Below are positions 46,073 through 55,283 of a stretch of DNA of 64,000 nucleotides, one piece after another. This stretch comes from Lentisphaerae bacterium GWF2_50_93 (GTDB lineage Bacteria; Verrucomicrobiota; Lentisphaeria; Victivallales; GWF2-50-93). The position numbers and the translations under genes are program-made. Under the pieces are notes generated by a model that saw only the letters and a list, made by a program, of their open reading frames with translations, was not told where the DNA came from and made no database searches. The first letter of the stretch is position 1. Each line of letters begins with the position of its first letter. The stretch covers positions 155,310-219,309 of the forward strand of contig MHBI01000053.1 of NCBI GenBank assembly GCA_001804815.1, given 5' to 3'.

Positions 46073-46221
46073 GATTAACACTTTAACTTCAATTGGGACA
46101 TATGTCAATATTATAGAGGCTCCCTTTAATTTCCTTAAATGAGCCCATCACTTGACCTTCAGGCCTGTTGCGCTATATTTTCGTGACCGCTAACGGTAAT
46201 TCAAACCAAGAGGAACCCAGC

Positions 46222-48486
46222 ATGAACTATGGACATTTCGATGACAGCCTGAATGAATATGTCATAAGCACACCTCACACCCCGCGCCCCTGGGAGAACA
46301 GGCTTTGGAACGACAAGCTGAACGCACAGATAACAAACCACGGCACTGGCATCGTCTACGAGCGCGATCCCGAAGGCCGCTTCATCCTCTACAACTGGTC
46401 GAACCACCGCTACCTGTATGTCTACGACAAGACCGACAAGGTTCTGTGGTGCCCTTCCTGGTATCCGGCAAATATCGAACTCGATTCCTATGAATGCAGG
46501 CACGGTCTGAAATACACTGTCATCAAAGGCAGCAAGAACGGAATCGAGATCACCTGGAAGACAACGGTTCATCCCGAGGATTCGACAGAGATCTGGCAGG
46601 TCGGGATAAAAAACCTGTCCGGCAAAAACAAGGACCTGCTTCTTGTCCCATTCTACCAGGTCGACATTTCATTCAAGGATCCATACTGGGGCACCATGAA
46701 CCTGTTCAAATCCCATTTTTCGGAAAAGGCCAACTGCCTTTACATAAAGAACTACTCCCACAGACGTGATCTGGAGCGTTATGCGCTTGCGTACCATTCC
46801 AATCTGCCGATCGTAAAATATGAATTTGACAGTGCCGCATTCCTGAAAGATTTTTCATCTTTCTCATGCCCGAAGACCGTCACCGATGATCTGTTCACGA
46901 ATTCGTCTCCAGACAGGCAGCCGCCCGCATTCGCCATCGGATACGACATCGTCCTGGGATCAAAGGATATTAAATTCCTCAACGCTGAGATCTTCTCTGC
47001 AGATTCCTTCGAAGAAGCACAATCGAAATCGATCGCATATTCCGGCAAGAACCTATATGAAAGCTCGGTGTCCAAACATCTTGAGGACAATACAAAACTC
47101 CTGCTCGAAAACAGGATTTCGACCGGCGACAAAAGCTTTGACCGGTTTGTGAACGTCTGGCTCAAGCACCAGCTGCACTACAACGCCGACTGGAACCGGG
47201 GCTGGGACCTGGGATTCCGCGACTGCATGCAGGACTCCGATTCATGGAGGAGGCACGACCCTGGACTCACCAGGAACAGGATACTCGCCGCAGCCAGACA
47301 TGTCTATGCCGACGGACATACCGTCCGCAAATGGGCGAAATTGGATACAAAGCTGTATTTTGACGGTGGTGTCTGGTTCGTCAACACGATAGTGGACTAC
47401 ATAATGGAGACCGGCGACATGCCGATCCTGGAAACCCAGCTTCCATATCTCGACGGAGGCGCCGACAGCATTCTCGGTCATATGAAAAGGGCGATGGACT
47501 TCCTTGACAAGCAGCGCGGGCCCGGCGGCATCTGCCGGATGGGCTACGGCGACTGGAACGACGCCCTCAACGGGATCGACCGCAAAGGCAAAGGTGAATC
47601 CGTCTGGACGACCATGGCATTCATCTGGAGCCTTAATACATTCATCACGCTCCTTGAAAAGATAAAGGATGCGGATTCCGCAAAGTACCGGAAGATTGCT
47701 GACGAACTGGCAACGCGCCTGAACGAGAAGTATTTCGAAGGCGACAGATACATAAGGGCTGTAACCGACGAGGGACTCAAGGTCGGCTCCAAGGAAAACG
47801 ATGGAGGAAGCATATATCTCAACACGCAGGCATGGGCCATGATTTCAGGCATAGCCGACCCAGAACGTACCAAGGCCATCGTTGATTCCGTCAGAAAAAT
47901 TCTCTATACTCCGTGGGGTCCCGTCCTCCTTGGACCTCCATACACAAAATACCGCGAGGACATCGGCAGGATCACAGCCGACAATCCCGGCACTGTCGAA
48001 AACGGGTCGAACTACGCCCATGCCGCAATGTTCTACGCATACGGCCTGACAGTCGCCGGAATGAGCGATGAGGCTCTCAAGATAATTAAGCAGGTCCTGC
48101 CTTCAAATCCGGACAACCCACCTGAACAGTCACAGCTGGAACCTTACAATGTATCAAACAGCTACGAAGGGCTCCAGTCAACGCATCCCGGCCGTGCGAT
48201 GTTCGCATGGCGCACTGGATGCGTGGGGTGGCTTCTCAAGGTGGTATGGGACGGCATGCTGGGAATAGTCCCCACATATGACGGAGTCAGAATCCAGGCG
48301 CGTCTTCCAGACGAATGGAGGAAAAACGGGATTGAGGCTTCACGCAAGATCCGCGGTAAAAATGTGACTTTCATTTTCAAGTCCGGGAAAACCCAAGTCG
48401 ACAATTCGCTTCCCGTCAAGAACAACTCCATCATCCCGTATGATGAAATCATGAAACATTCAAGATTCCTGATCATCGTGGACTGA
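46222..48486 (+). CDS. GH94-family glycoside phosphorylase
   Basis: 754 aa from the ATG at 46222 (MNYGHFDDS). N-terminal beta-sandwich (ITNHGTGIVYERDP), helical linker, (alpha/alpha)6 barrel with W-N-R-GWDLGFRDCMQD and the catalytic GDWNDAL motif (general acid D444), and phosphate-site region NTQAW...YAHAAMF. Splits beta-linked oligosaccharides such as cello- or chito-oligomers with phosphate, saving ATP, in the cytoplasm. Fits with GH16 and clan A enzymes as downstream catabolism; linkage specificity not readable. Confidence 0.93.
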   Translation: MNYGHFDDSLNEYVISTPHTPRPWENRLWNDKLNAQITNHGTGIVYERDPEGRFILYNWSNHRYLYVYDKTDKVLWCPSWYPANIELDSYECRHGLKYTVIKGSKNGIEITWKTTVHPEDSTEIWQVGIKNLSGKNKDLLLVPFYQVDISFKDPYWGTMNLFKSHFSEKANCLYIKNYSHRRDLERYALAYHSNLPIVKYEFDSAAFLKDFSSFSCPKTVTDDLFTNSSPDRQPPAFAIGYDIVLGSKDIKFLNAEIFSADSFEEAQSKSIAYSGKNLYESSVSKHLEDNTKLLLENRISTGDKSFDRFVNVWLKHQLHYNADWNRGWDLGFRDCMQDSDSWRRHDPGLTRNRILAAARHVYADGHTVRKWAKLDTKLYFDGGVWFVNTIVDYIMETGDMPILETQLPYLDGGADSILGHMKRAMDFLDKQRGPGGICRMGYGDWNDALNGIDRKGKGESVWTTMAFIWSLNTFITLLEKIKDADSAKYRKIADELATRLNEKYFEGDRYIRAVTDEGLKVGSKENDGGSIYLNTQAWAMISGIADPERTKAIVDSVRKILYTPWGPVLLGPPYTKYREDIGRITADNPGTVENGSNYAHAAMFYAYGLTVAGMSDEALKIIKQVLPSNPDNPPEQSQLEPYNVSNSYEGLQSTHPGRAMFAWRTGCVGWLLKVVWDGMLGIVPTYDGVRIQARLPDEWRKNGIEASRKIRGKNVTFIFKSGKTQVDNSLPVKNNSIIPYDEIMKHSRFLIIVD

Positions 48487-48845
48487 CCGCGAAATGGTGC
48501 CAAGATAAGACACAACTAAAGTTGTGAACTCCTACAAGCTGATGTCTCAATAGTTGGAGTTCACTGTACCGACATCGTCGAGCCGGGATCTTCGACTTTA
48601 GCGTGCGTATTTCTTTTGGGCAACCACTTAACTTAGCGTCATTCGGAACTTACAGCAGAAATTCTTTTCCTGGATGTGGAGAAAATCATCTTTGATGGTA
48701 TCTTATCGCCCTTATGGAGCGCTGGCGTCTCGCCGGCAATTACGGAGAAAGACAGGAATACTTAGGCAGGATTACAGGATTTTCAGGATATTATGAAATT
48801 AAAATCATGAAAATCCTGTTATCCTGTCAATAATCTTAGGGAACT
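48487..48845. repeat. Intergenic region of 359 bases with several inverted repeats
   Basis: cacaactaaagttgtg (48511-48526); gtgaactcc ... ggagttcac (about 48524-48563), 9-bp arms around a 22-base spacer; ggagcgctggcgtctcgccggc (48716-48744); and ggattacaggattttcaggat ... atcctgttatcctgt (48769-48833), a long imperfect hairpin. No gene seen; bioB SD AGGGA follows. Confidence 0.7.
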
Positions 48846-49820
48846 ATGAAATCAATCACAAGCAAAGAAATATTGAACGCATACAAGGTGCTCGACGGCG
48901 GGGAATTGGATCCCGACGAGGCGCTTGCTCTCATACAGACAAAACCTCCATATCTCATGGACCTCTATTCGCTTGCCGACAAGACGCGGCTGAAGTTCTT
49001 CAAGTCCAAGATCGACACCTGCGAGATAACAAACGCAAAATCGGGCGCATGCTCGGAAGACTGCTCGTTCTGCGCGCAGTCGTCGCACCACAGCACAAGC
49101 GCTTCCGTCTTTTCATTGAAGAGCAAGGAAGAACTTCTCAAGGCTGCGAAGATCGCAAAAGGGCACGGCGCCGAAAGCTTCTGCATAGTCGTCAGCGGAA
49201 GAGGTTATCCAAATGCGAACGATGAATTCAACAGCATCATAGAAAGCATAAGGCTCATCCGCAAGGAGACCGGGCTCGAGCTTCACTGTTCACCTGGGAT
49301 TCTTTCAAAAGAGACGGCCAAAATGCTCAAGGATGCAGGTGCAGCAATGATCAACCACAACCTCGAGACCGCCCCGTCCAACTTCAAGCACATATGCACG
49401 ACCCATAAGATCCTGGACAGGATAAACACTGTGAAGGCCGCAAAGGCTGCCGGACTTAAAGTCTGCTGCGGCGGAATCATCGGCCTAGGTGAAACATTGA
49501 TGCAGAGAGTAGAGTTCGCTTTTGCACTGAAGGAGCTGGATGTCGACGCCATTCCCGTGAACATCCACCAGAAGATCGCGGGGACAAAACTGCCGGAATC
49601 AACCATCACATTGACGGAAATAATCAATTTCGTCGCCATCCTCCGCCTGGTCAATCCCACCAAGGGCATCAAGATCGCGGCGGGAAGGAACACGGTGCTT
49701 GCTGACTACCAGGGCCTCGTCTTCCATGCAGGCGCAAACGGAATGCTCATCGGCGGATATCTCACCATCCCCGGCCGCGACATCGACAAGGACAGGAAGC
49801 TTATTAATTCGCTCCGATAG
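48846..49820 (+). CDS. bioB: Biotin synthase
   Basis: 324 aa radical-SAM enzyme. C69-x3-C73-x2-C76 (SGACSEDCSFCAQ) binds the [4Fe-4S] cluster; NHNLETAPSNF, CCGGIIGLGET and the late R-containing AAGRNT give the [2Fe-2S] site. Converts dethiobiotin to biotin. No bioA/D/F nearby and no BirA-type operator noted. The stop codon TAG (49818-49820) is formed at the junction with the paired-hairpin element that starts at 49819. Confidence 0.96.
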   Translation: MKSITSKEILNAYKVLDGGELDPDEALALIQTKPPYLMDLYSLADKTRLKFFKSKIDTCEITNAKSGACSEDCSFCAQSSHHSTSASVFSLKSKEELLKAAKIAKGHGAESFCIVVSGRGYPNANDEFNSIIESIRLIRKETGLELHCSPGILSKETAKMLKDAGAAMINHNLETAPSNFKHICTTHKILDRINTVKAAKAAGLKVCCGGIIGLGETLMQRVEFAFALKELDVDAIPVNIHQKIAGTKLPESTITLTEIINFVAILRLVNPTKGIKIAAGRNTVLADYQGLVFHAGANGMLIGGYLTIPGRDIDKDRKLINSLR

Positions 49821-49874
49821 TATGTCGGTTTTTAAACCGACAATTGAACAGTCGGGTTAAAACCCGACATACTT
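49819..49874. repeat. Paired-hairpin element forming the bioB stop
   Basis: agtatg (49819-49824) and catact (49868-49873) frame gtcggtttttaaaccgac and gtcgggttaaaacccgac. The first bases of the element complete the bioB stop codon. Confidence 0.8.
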
Positions 49875-49924
49875 AATGCCATCAAAGAATATTGCGCCGT
49901 GAATAGGCGGAGTAGATTCGTTCG

Positions 49925-50030
49925 CAGTTAATTCGCCAAGGCGAACAAGTGTCGCAAGACATGTTTCCTTGAGTAACGCAGACATTCCCGTATGCTTCTA
50001 TGAAACAGGCAGGAATGCCTGTTTTACTTC
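49925..50030. repeat. Degenerate hairpin modules
   Basis: cgttcgcagttaattcgccaaggcgaac and tgtcgcaagacatgtttcctt (49925-49970) are altered copies of the gtagtta...gttctt module; gaaacaggcaggaatgcctgtttt (50002-50026) is another hairpin, recurring at 52239-52268. Confidence 0.6.
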
Positions 50031-50055
50031 ATACACAGCGCGTCACGATCCGTGC

Positions 50056-51732
50056 TCATTTTTTGGGCTCGTTGCCTGCCTTTTTCGTCTGCCAATCGAC
50101 GATCTGCCTGTCCGCCAACAGACGTTCGCGCAGCGCGCTGTATGGCAGATCCTGCAATGCGATGTTGCCGTCGATCGCGAGGATTGCCGCAGTGGCGGCG
50201 GATTGCCCTAGCACCATGAAAACCGGTTCCATCCGCATGGATCCATACACCGCATGCGAGGCGGAGGAGCAAACGGGGACGAGCAGGTTCTCGCATTCAC
50301 CGCGCCTGGGTATGATGGCGCGATAGCTGATCCCGAACGGCGCGGGCACTTTGACGAACATGCCGCCCTCGCTTGTCACGAAGCCTTCAGGCGATACAAA
50401 GAGTTTTATCGCATGGGAGTCCATGTGGTAGGAGCCAAGCCCCACCGGATCCGCCGCGACATCCTTGCCGAGCGCGGTGTTTTCAGTGACAACGTAATCG
50501 CCGACCATGCGGCGGGCTTCGCGGACGTAGAGCTGGAACGGCCAGTTTCCGGTGTCGGCGAACTCGTCCTTTGCCAGCCCCCAGGGAGCATAGCGAAGGC
50601 GAACTTTCTCGGGAATGCGCGGATGGTTCTGCAAGGTCCAGATGAGACCTCTCTGCCACTGCTCATGCTCTTTGGCGATGCGTGCGCGGGTGGTGTAATC
50701 TGCCTCCGGGTAGTCCCAGCTCATGCCTACGAAATCCGTGGAAATATAGCCGTTGTTATTGCTGTCGGTCTTGCCATTCGGCATCAGGTCAAACTTGAAG
50801 AAGTTATCTGTCGCCCCTCCTGCTTCGATGAATCGGAAAAGAATCTCGTATTGCTTTTCATCGTAATCCGCCGGCCTATTCACAGGCATCCTGTTTTCAG
50901 GGATTTTTGTAAGGCACATCCGGTAATTGTAAGCCTGAACCCCCCGATCCCCTTCGCCCACCTTCCCGCCCCAGTCGGGATGGACGCGGGGCAGGAGTCC
51001 GCTTTTGGAATCGCCTTTGACCTGATACGGGTCAATCCCCTCGGGGAAGCGGCCGGGGATCGGCATGGGCCGGATCCCGTTGATAGTTTCGTTGTATTTG
51101 CTATTGGGTTCGCGCCCGATGAAATACGAGACACCGGATGCGGCCATCAGATCGCCTTCGTAAGTTGCATCGATGAACATCCTGGCTTTGAAGACGCGGC
51201 CGGACTCCATGGCGATGCTGATGATTTTCCGTCCTTCTTTCACCACTCCGTCCTTGCGGTTCAGGCATTCGCCGCGCATGACCGCCACCTTTGCTTCGGC
51301 CGCCATCCGGTCGAACAGCAGTTCTGCAACGGAAGGTTCGAGAACCCACATTGTTTGATCGTCGGGGGGCAGCGGGGGATGCTGCCCGCGTATTTCGTGC
51401 TTTTTCTCGGATTTCCAGGCGGCATCATCCTGGTAGTATTGCCAAACCCTGTGGAAATACTCGCGTGCCAGTCCTCCAATCGTCCGCGGGTTTCCAACAT
51501 CAACCCAGCCGAGTCCGCCGCTGGTCAATCCCCCAAGGTGTCTGCCGGGTTCAATCAAGGCTACGGTTTTTCCCATCCGCGCCGCCTGGACCGCGGCAAT
51601 GACTCCGGCGCTATTGCCACCGTAGACGACGATGTCATACGTTTCGGATTTGTCCTGCGCCGACACAACTGTCGACGAACCTGTTCCAATGAGGGCGCAC
51701 GCCAGCAAGAAAACACAGTAATGTCTTTCCAT
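50056..51732 (-). CDS. Secreted FAD-dependent oxidoreductase (PF12831-like)
   Basis: 558 aa from the ATG at 51732 after a strong GGGAGGA; signal peptide MERHYCVFLLACALIGTGSS. Dinucleotide-binding motif VVYGGNSAGVIAA (36-48), then GRHLGGLTSGGLGWVD and MFIDATYEGDL, marks of the FAD-dependent 'xanthan lyase'-annotated family common in Planctomycetota, Verrucomicrobiota and Lentisphaerota. Acts outside the cytoplasm on an unknown substrate, possibly a sugar. Codon use appears more GC-rich than its neighbours, suggesting recent acquisition (inference). Isolated from other genes by repeats. Confidence 0.88.
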   Translation of the reverse strand: MERHYCVFLLACALIGTGSSTVVSAQDKSETYDIVVYGGNSAGVIAAVQAARMGKTVALIEPGRHLGGLTSGGLGWVDVGNPRTIGGLAREYFHRVWQYYQDDAAWKSEKKHEIRGQHPPLPPDDQTMWVLEPSVAELLFDRMAAEAKVAVMRGECLNRKDGVVKEGRKIISIAMESGRVFKARMFIDATYEGDLMAASGVSYFIGREPNSKYNETINGIRPMPIPGRFPEGIDPYQVKGDSKSGLLPRVHPDWGGKVGEGDRGVQAYNYRMCLTKIPENRMPVNRPADYDEKQYEILFRFIEAGGATDNFFKFDLMPNGKTDSNNNGYISTDFVGMSWDYPEADYTTRARIAKEHEQWQRGLIWTLQNHPRIPEKVRLRYAPWGLAKDEFADTGNWPFQLYVREARRMVGDYVVTENTALGKDVAADPVGLGSYHMDSHAIKLFVSPEGFVTSEGGMFVKVPAPFGISYRAIIPRRGECENLLVPVCSSASHAVYGSMRMEPVFMVLGQSAATAAILAIDGNIALQDLPYSALRERLLADRQIVDWQTKKAGNEPKK

Positions 51733-51789
51733 AAGTTCCTCCCGCCATGAAAATAATGGCAATTAAAGTCTAAATGATAAAAATTTCCA

Positions 51790-52194
51790 TCAATGAAATG
51801 TATCCATATAAGTTATCGAGCCACAGAGAAAAGTAAAGAACTGCTGCCGATCTGAACATCGAACATCCAACATCGAATTGAAACAAGATTCATTTTTTAT
51901 TAAATCTCCATAAAGATAACTTCTCTGTAATTCTGAAATTTCCCTTTTTGCCTCTGTTATTCTTGCTTTGGTTTCATCTTCCCTTTTCAGTATTTCCCCA
52001 TGAGGATATTTGACAGGAGAGAGTTTGTGGAAAATTCCGCAGTTATCCACATTCGTCCATTTGCCTCCTGTAAATATCTTGTCGTTTATTAAGAATCCAG
52101 GAGTGATTTCCCCCTTAGATATTGAATCCTTAAATGACTCATAATCTATTTCAAATGGCTTTGAATCTGGCGAAGTTTTGCAGAGAATTTTCAT
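51790..52194 (-). CDS. Small protein, possibly GYF_2-like, C-terminus derived from repeat sequence
   Basis: 134 aa with GGGGGA before the ATG at 52194. Residues 1-90 contain FEIDYESFKDSISKGEITPGFLINDKIFTGGKWTNVDN, reminiscent of GYF_2/DUF4339 but not certain. The last ~35 residues (SMLDVRCSDRQQ) are translated from a gttggatgttcgatgttc low-complexity phrase found between genes elsewhere, so the original C-terminus may have been lost. Role unknown. Confidence 0.5.
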   Translation of the reverse strand: MKILCKTSPDSKPFEIDYESFKDSISKGEITPGFLINDKIFTGGKWTNVDNCGIFHKLSPVKYPHGEILKREDETKARITEAKREISELQRSYLYGDLIKNESCFNSMLDVRCSDRQQFFTFLCGSITYMDTFH

Positions 52195-52238
52195 GTATCC
52201 CCCAGTATTTAATATATCAACATGATATAACCTGTAAA

Positions 52239-52306
52239 TTCAACAACAGGCAAGAATGCCTGTTTTACTTTAGGACAGCCCTTGCGGGCTTGACTACAAA
52301 CAAATC
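52239..52306. repeat. Hairpin modules between small protein and MFS gene
   Basis: caacaggcaagaatgcctgtt (52241-52262) then gac-agcccttgcgggct-tgactac (52272-52296), a half-element identical in stem to 25948-25965. A short gttcgatgttcaatgttgg phrase follows (52355-52378). Confidence 0.7.
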
Positions 52307-52381
52307 CAGAAAATCTTGAATATTTGTTTCCCTATTCATCTTCCATTCGAAGTTGGAAGTTCGATGTTCAATGTTGGACGT

Positions 52382-53575
52382 TCAATTTTCTATCCCCTTC
52401 TGCTTTCTCATCCACAGCAGCAAGATCCCCATCAGCAACGGACATGCGGCGGAAATCATGAGTCCCGTCGCCAATGACGAACGGTCGGCGATGATCCCCA
52501 CTACCCAGGGCATGAAGACACCGCCGAAATTCCCGAATGTCGAGAGGAATCCGAACATCGAGGCCCCGCCGCGGGGATATCTGTCCGCCGTCACTCCGAG
52601 CAGGCAGGGCCAGAGACAGCTTCCTGCGAGACCCGCAAGGATGCAGGCGGCCAGGGCGACACTCGGCCACCACGGCGAACACGCGATCAGGAAGAACGCG
52701 ACCGAGCTCCAGCAGCATGCAAGCATTATTTTGTAGGGATCGATCTTGTTCCCAAGTATTCCTGCGCCGATACGGCCGACTGCCATCGCGACAGAAAATC
52801 CTAGAAACGCCATGCCGGAGATCCAGGCCGAAAAATGAAGTTGTTTCTCGGCATATGCAGGAAGCCACTGCGCCATGGCAAGTTCCGTAGCTCCTCCGAA
52901 AAACAATGCTACAACCGCCACCAGGAAGAACGGCTTGAATATGAGCTCGCGGAGCCGCATCCTCCCCTCCTCATGCTGTACAAGCGGAGGAAGTTTCAGC
53001 AGGATGAAGCAGAATCCGACAACCGCCGGCATCAGGGAGAGCCAAAGTGAAATGTTGCGCCAGCCCCAGTCTAGTTTCAGGGCAAGAGCTCCCATCAGGA
53101 TCGTCAGGACTGCGCCGGTACAGTAGAACGAATGAAGCAGGTTCATGGCGACGGATCGCTTCTCCGGCTGCAGCGCGCAGACAATCGGACTCAGCACCAT
53201 GTCCAGGACTCCCGCGCCAAACCCCATGACTGCAGATGCCACAAGAACCGTCGTATAATTCTGGGCGGTGCCAAGCATGAGCAGGCCTAGGCTCACAAAT
53301 ACATTTCCGAGCACCGCGAATAATTTTGCCCCGAGCCGGTCGGCAAGCGGACCTGTGAGCAATATGCCGAGCACCAGTCCGAGGAAAGTAATTCCCCCGA
53401 TGCGTCCGAGCTGCTCGTTTGTGAGTCCTGAAACCCCACCGAGTTCGCGTCCGAAGGTGGTCAGGAAAACCGGAGTGAGGTTGACGGCAACCGCCAGCGC
53501 CACCATACCAGCGTAGTTCACCGACAACGCCCAGATCAGCGCGGCCCCGGTACGATTTCCTGTATTGTTTCCCAT
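52382..53575 (-). CDS. MFS transporter
   Basis: 397 aa, about 12 membrane helices. MFS motif A-like GPLADRLGAKLF (between helices 2 and 3) and a second-half SxxMFGFLSTFGNFGG. Its layout resembles sugar or FucP/NagP-like transporters but the substrate cannot be assigned. Start overlaps the PrsW stop by one base (TAATG), so translation is coupled. Confidence 0.9.
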   Translation of the reverse strand: MGNNTGNRTGAALIWALSVNYAGMVALAVAVNLTPVFLTTFGRELGGVSGLTNEQLGRIGGITFLGLVLGILLTGPLADRLGAKLFAVLGNVFVSLGLLMLGTAQNYTTVLVASAVMGFGAGVLDMVLSPIVCALQPEKRSVAMNLLHSFYCTGAVLTILMGALALKLDWGWRNISLWLSLMPAVVGFCFILLKLPPLVQHEEGRMRLRELIFKPFFLVAVVALFFGGATELAMAQWLPAYAEKQLHFSAWISGMAFLGFSVAMAVGRIGAGILGNKIDPYKIMLACCWSSVAFFLIACSPWWPSVALAACILAGLAGSCLWPCLLGVTADRYPRGGASMFGFLSTFGNFGGVFMPWVVGIIADRSSLATGLMISAACPLLMGILLLWMRKQKGIEN

Positions 53576-54468
53576 TATAAATTTTCCTTTCCGGAAAATC
53601 TATCTTCATAGTCGAAAGCACTCACTAGGTGCCAATGCCTGCAGGCAGGGCATTTTTCATAGCATTTGTGCAGGAGATTGAATTTGAAGACCGGCCTCTG
53701 GTAGACGCTGCCGCATTCCGGACATTTCATGACGCCCTTGAAGATTTTGTAAAGCCATTTGTCACCATATTCCAGATATGCCAGAAGTCCTCCCATCGAG
53801 AGGAAATAGACTAGGACCCAGATATTCAGGATGATCATCCAGGCGGTTTTACCGAGTCCGAACAGATTGTTCCCGGCAAGATAGATGGGGAAGTTCCCGA
53901 TGAAATGGAGCGCCATGCAGAGCAGCAGGCCCTTGACGATGGATTTACGGATGACAATGAAATAAAGGGCGGTCACTGTGAATGCCGCATGCATCACGCA
54001 TACCATTGCACGTTCACCGATATATCCGCCAAGCATATACCATGGATATTTTGCAATTTCCGCATTTTTTGAGAGCAGAACGGCAATGTTCCAGGCCTCG
54101 CCGATCCCGAAACCGAGTCCAATGGCGATTGCGACCATCACCAGGTTCTTCCTGTTGATCCTGCGGTAAATCCAGGGAATCAGAAGAGGCCAGAGCTTGG
54201 CTGGCTCTTCGGTAAGGGGTGCATAAAGAGTTCTGATAAAATGGTACAGCCCCTGATTCTGTGAAAGGATTCCCGACAGAAAGGAATCAAGGGGGATCCT
54301 GACGGCATGGAACGCCAGGGCGTTCATGGGAAGCATGATGATGATCAGGATTCCCAGCAGGAGCTTATCCTCCTTTGGCGCACGGTGAAAAAGAAGAAAG
54401 CCTATGACAGACAATGACAGTGCCGTGGCAATCGTCGCGGCGATATAGATGTCAGGGAATGAAATCAT
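53575..54468 (-). CDS. PrsW-family intramembrane protease with C-terminal zinc ribbon
   Basis: 297 aa, about seven membrane helices. PrsW/CPBP signatures: E87-E88-x2-K91 (LTEEPAK), F120-x3-E124, H160 and H188. A cytoplasmic C-terminal extension (about 235-297) has C-PEC-G ... CPACRH, a four-Cys zinc ribbon not part of the basic family. PrsW proteases cut anti-sigma factors or act in membrane-protein control; the zinc ribbon may regulate it. Co-transcribed with the MFS gene. Confidence 0.88.
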   Translation of the reverse strand: MISFPDIYIAATIATALSLSVIGFLLFHRAPKEDKLLLGILIIIMLPMNALAFHAVRIPLDSFLSGILSQNQGLYHFIRTLYAPLTEEPAKLWPLLIPWIYRRINRKNLVMVAIAIGLGFGIGEAWNIAVLLSKNAEIAKYPWYMLGGYIGERAMVCVMHAAFTVTALYFIVIRKSIVKGLLLCMALHFIGNFPIYLAGNNLFGLGKTAWMIILNIWVLVYFLSMGGLLAYLEYGDKWLYKIFKGVMKCPECGSVYQRPVFKFNLLHKCYEKCPACRHWHLVSAFDYEDRFSGKENL

Positions 54469-55011
54469 ATGGGCTATAATCTACCCCTAAGCCAGAGACC
54501 CGCAACTGGAAATCATTCGTTTTCGCTTGTAGCGCATGTTTGCGCGTTCTTAACGGGAATCTTAAAATACTAAAGAACGCGCAAACATGCGCTACTACTA
54601 ACAAATTCAACCATTTCTGAACTCATTTATAGGTCCGACAGGCTCCGCAGGCGGGTAAGCTTTAGCCTGTTCCCATGAATTCGATGCAAAAGATGGTACA
54701 CCCTTCCGCCGTCGCAAAGAAGCTATGGCGGACACAGAAAGGACGTACCTACTTAGAACATGCCTTACGACTTTGACAAATAAACCCCAAATTCACTCTT
54801 ATTTAATCTTTTCTATAAGTCTATGGATAAGCTTATTACAACTATTTTAGATATTTTGCTGTTTTTATTGTTTACTTTGTCGATACACTTGTTATAGTAT
54901 TATAAAATTTTGCGGGATTTCCCTGTGGCCGCAGATATCCCAGAGTCACATGGAAAGAACCTAACAGGTGCAGCTTGAAGCACAAAATTTTTATAAGGAC
55001 AAAATTTTTTT
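54469..55011. repeat. 543-base intergenic region: repeats, then leader of the sulfate operon
   Basis: gtagcgcatgtttgcgcgttctt / aagaacgcgcaaacatgcgctac (54529-54597), inverted with mirrored hairpins. Then aagctttagcctgttccc and agatggtacac...gtacctactta (54651-54755), resembling 37411-37482, and a decayed agaacatgccttacgac module (54756-54780). From about 54840 an A/T-rich promoter-like stretch (ttgtcgatacacttgttatagtat), then a leader with gggat...atccc, ctgt-ggcc-gcag, acct-aac-aggt and gtgc...gcac hairpins. No named riboswitch recognised. Confidence 0.65.
54984..55008 (+). promoter_or_regulatory. Hairpin presenting the SD of the sulfate operon in its loop
   Basis: aaaatttt (54984-54991) and aaaatttt (55001-55008) can pair; the 9-base loop tataaggac carries the AAGGA SD, and the ATG follows at 55012. 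Same design as galE and creatininase. Confidence 0.5.
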
Positions 55012-55242
55012 ATGGTAGACAAGCATTGGCGAAGCGCAGCAAAAGCGATATCATGGCGGACGGTCGGGACGATCGACACCATAATCATATCATGGCTGAT
55101 CACGGGGCAGCTGACATTTGCAATTTCAATCGGAGCCGTGGAGCTCTTCACCAAGATGTTCCTTTATTATGGACATGAGAGGATATGGAACAAGATCAGG
55201 TTCGGAAGGATTGAAGCAAAGGGAGTCGATTACAGCATTTAG
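55012..55242 (+). CDS. DUF2061 membrane protein
   Basis: 76 aa: KAISWRTVGTIDTIIISWLITGQLTFAISIGAVELFTKMFLYYGHERIWN is the DUF2061 signature, with two membrane helices and the closing HERIW. Members are often encoded at the head of cysteine/sulfate assimilation operons, as here. Possibly a sulfate or sulfite-related membrane factor; function not proven. Confidence 0.92.
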   Translation: MVDKHWRSAAKAISWRTVGTIDTIIISWLITGQLTFAISIGAVELFTKMFLYYGHERIWNKIRFGRIEAKGVDYSI

Positions 55243-55283
55243 TAAATAGCCACAAAGGCACAGAGGCACAAAGTAAGGACAAA

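Noticed and set aside
48487..48845. Biotin riboswitch or BirA operator upstream of bioB
   Set aside because: Only general inverted repeats found elsewhere in the window; no BirA half-sites seen.
50254..51750. 498-aa open frame on the + strand
   Set aside because: Antisense to the FAD oxidoreductase, which has a signal peptide, SD and family motifs; the + frame arises from GC-rich codon bias.
54900..55000. SAM riboswitch ahead of the sulfate operon
   Set aside because: The conserved SAM-I core (P1-P4 with its characteristic junction sequences) is not visible; kept only as an unclassified leader.
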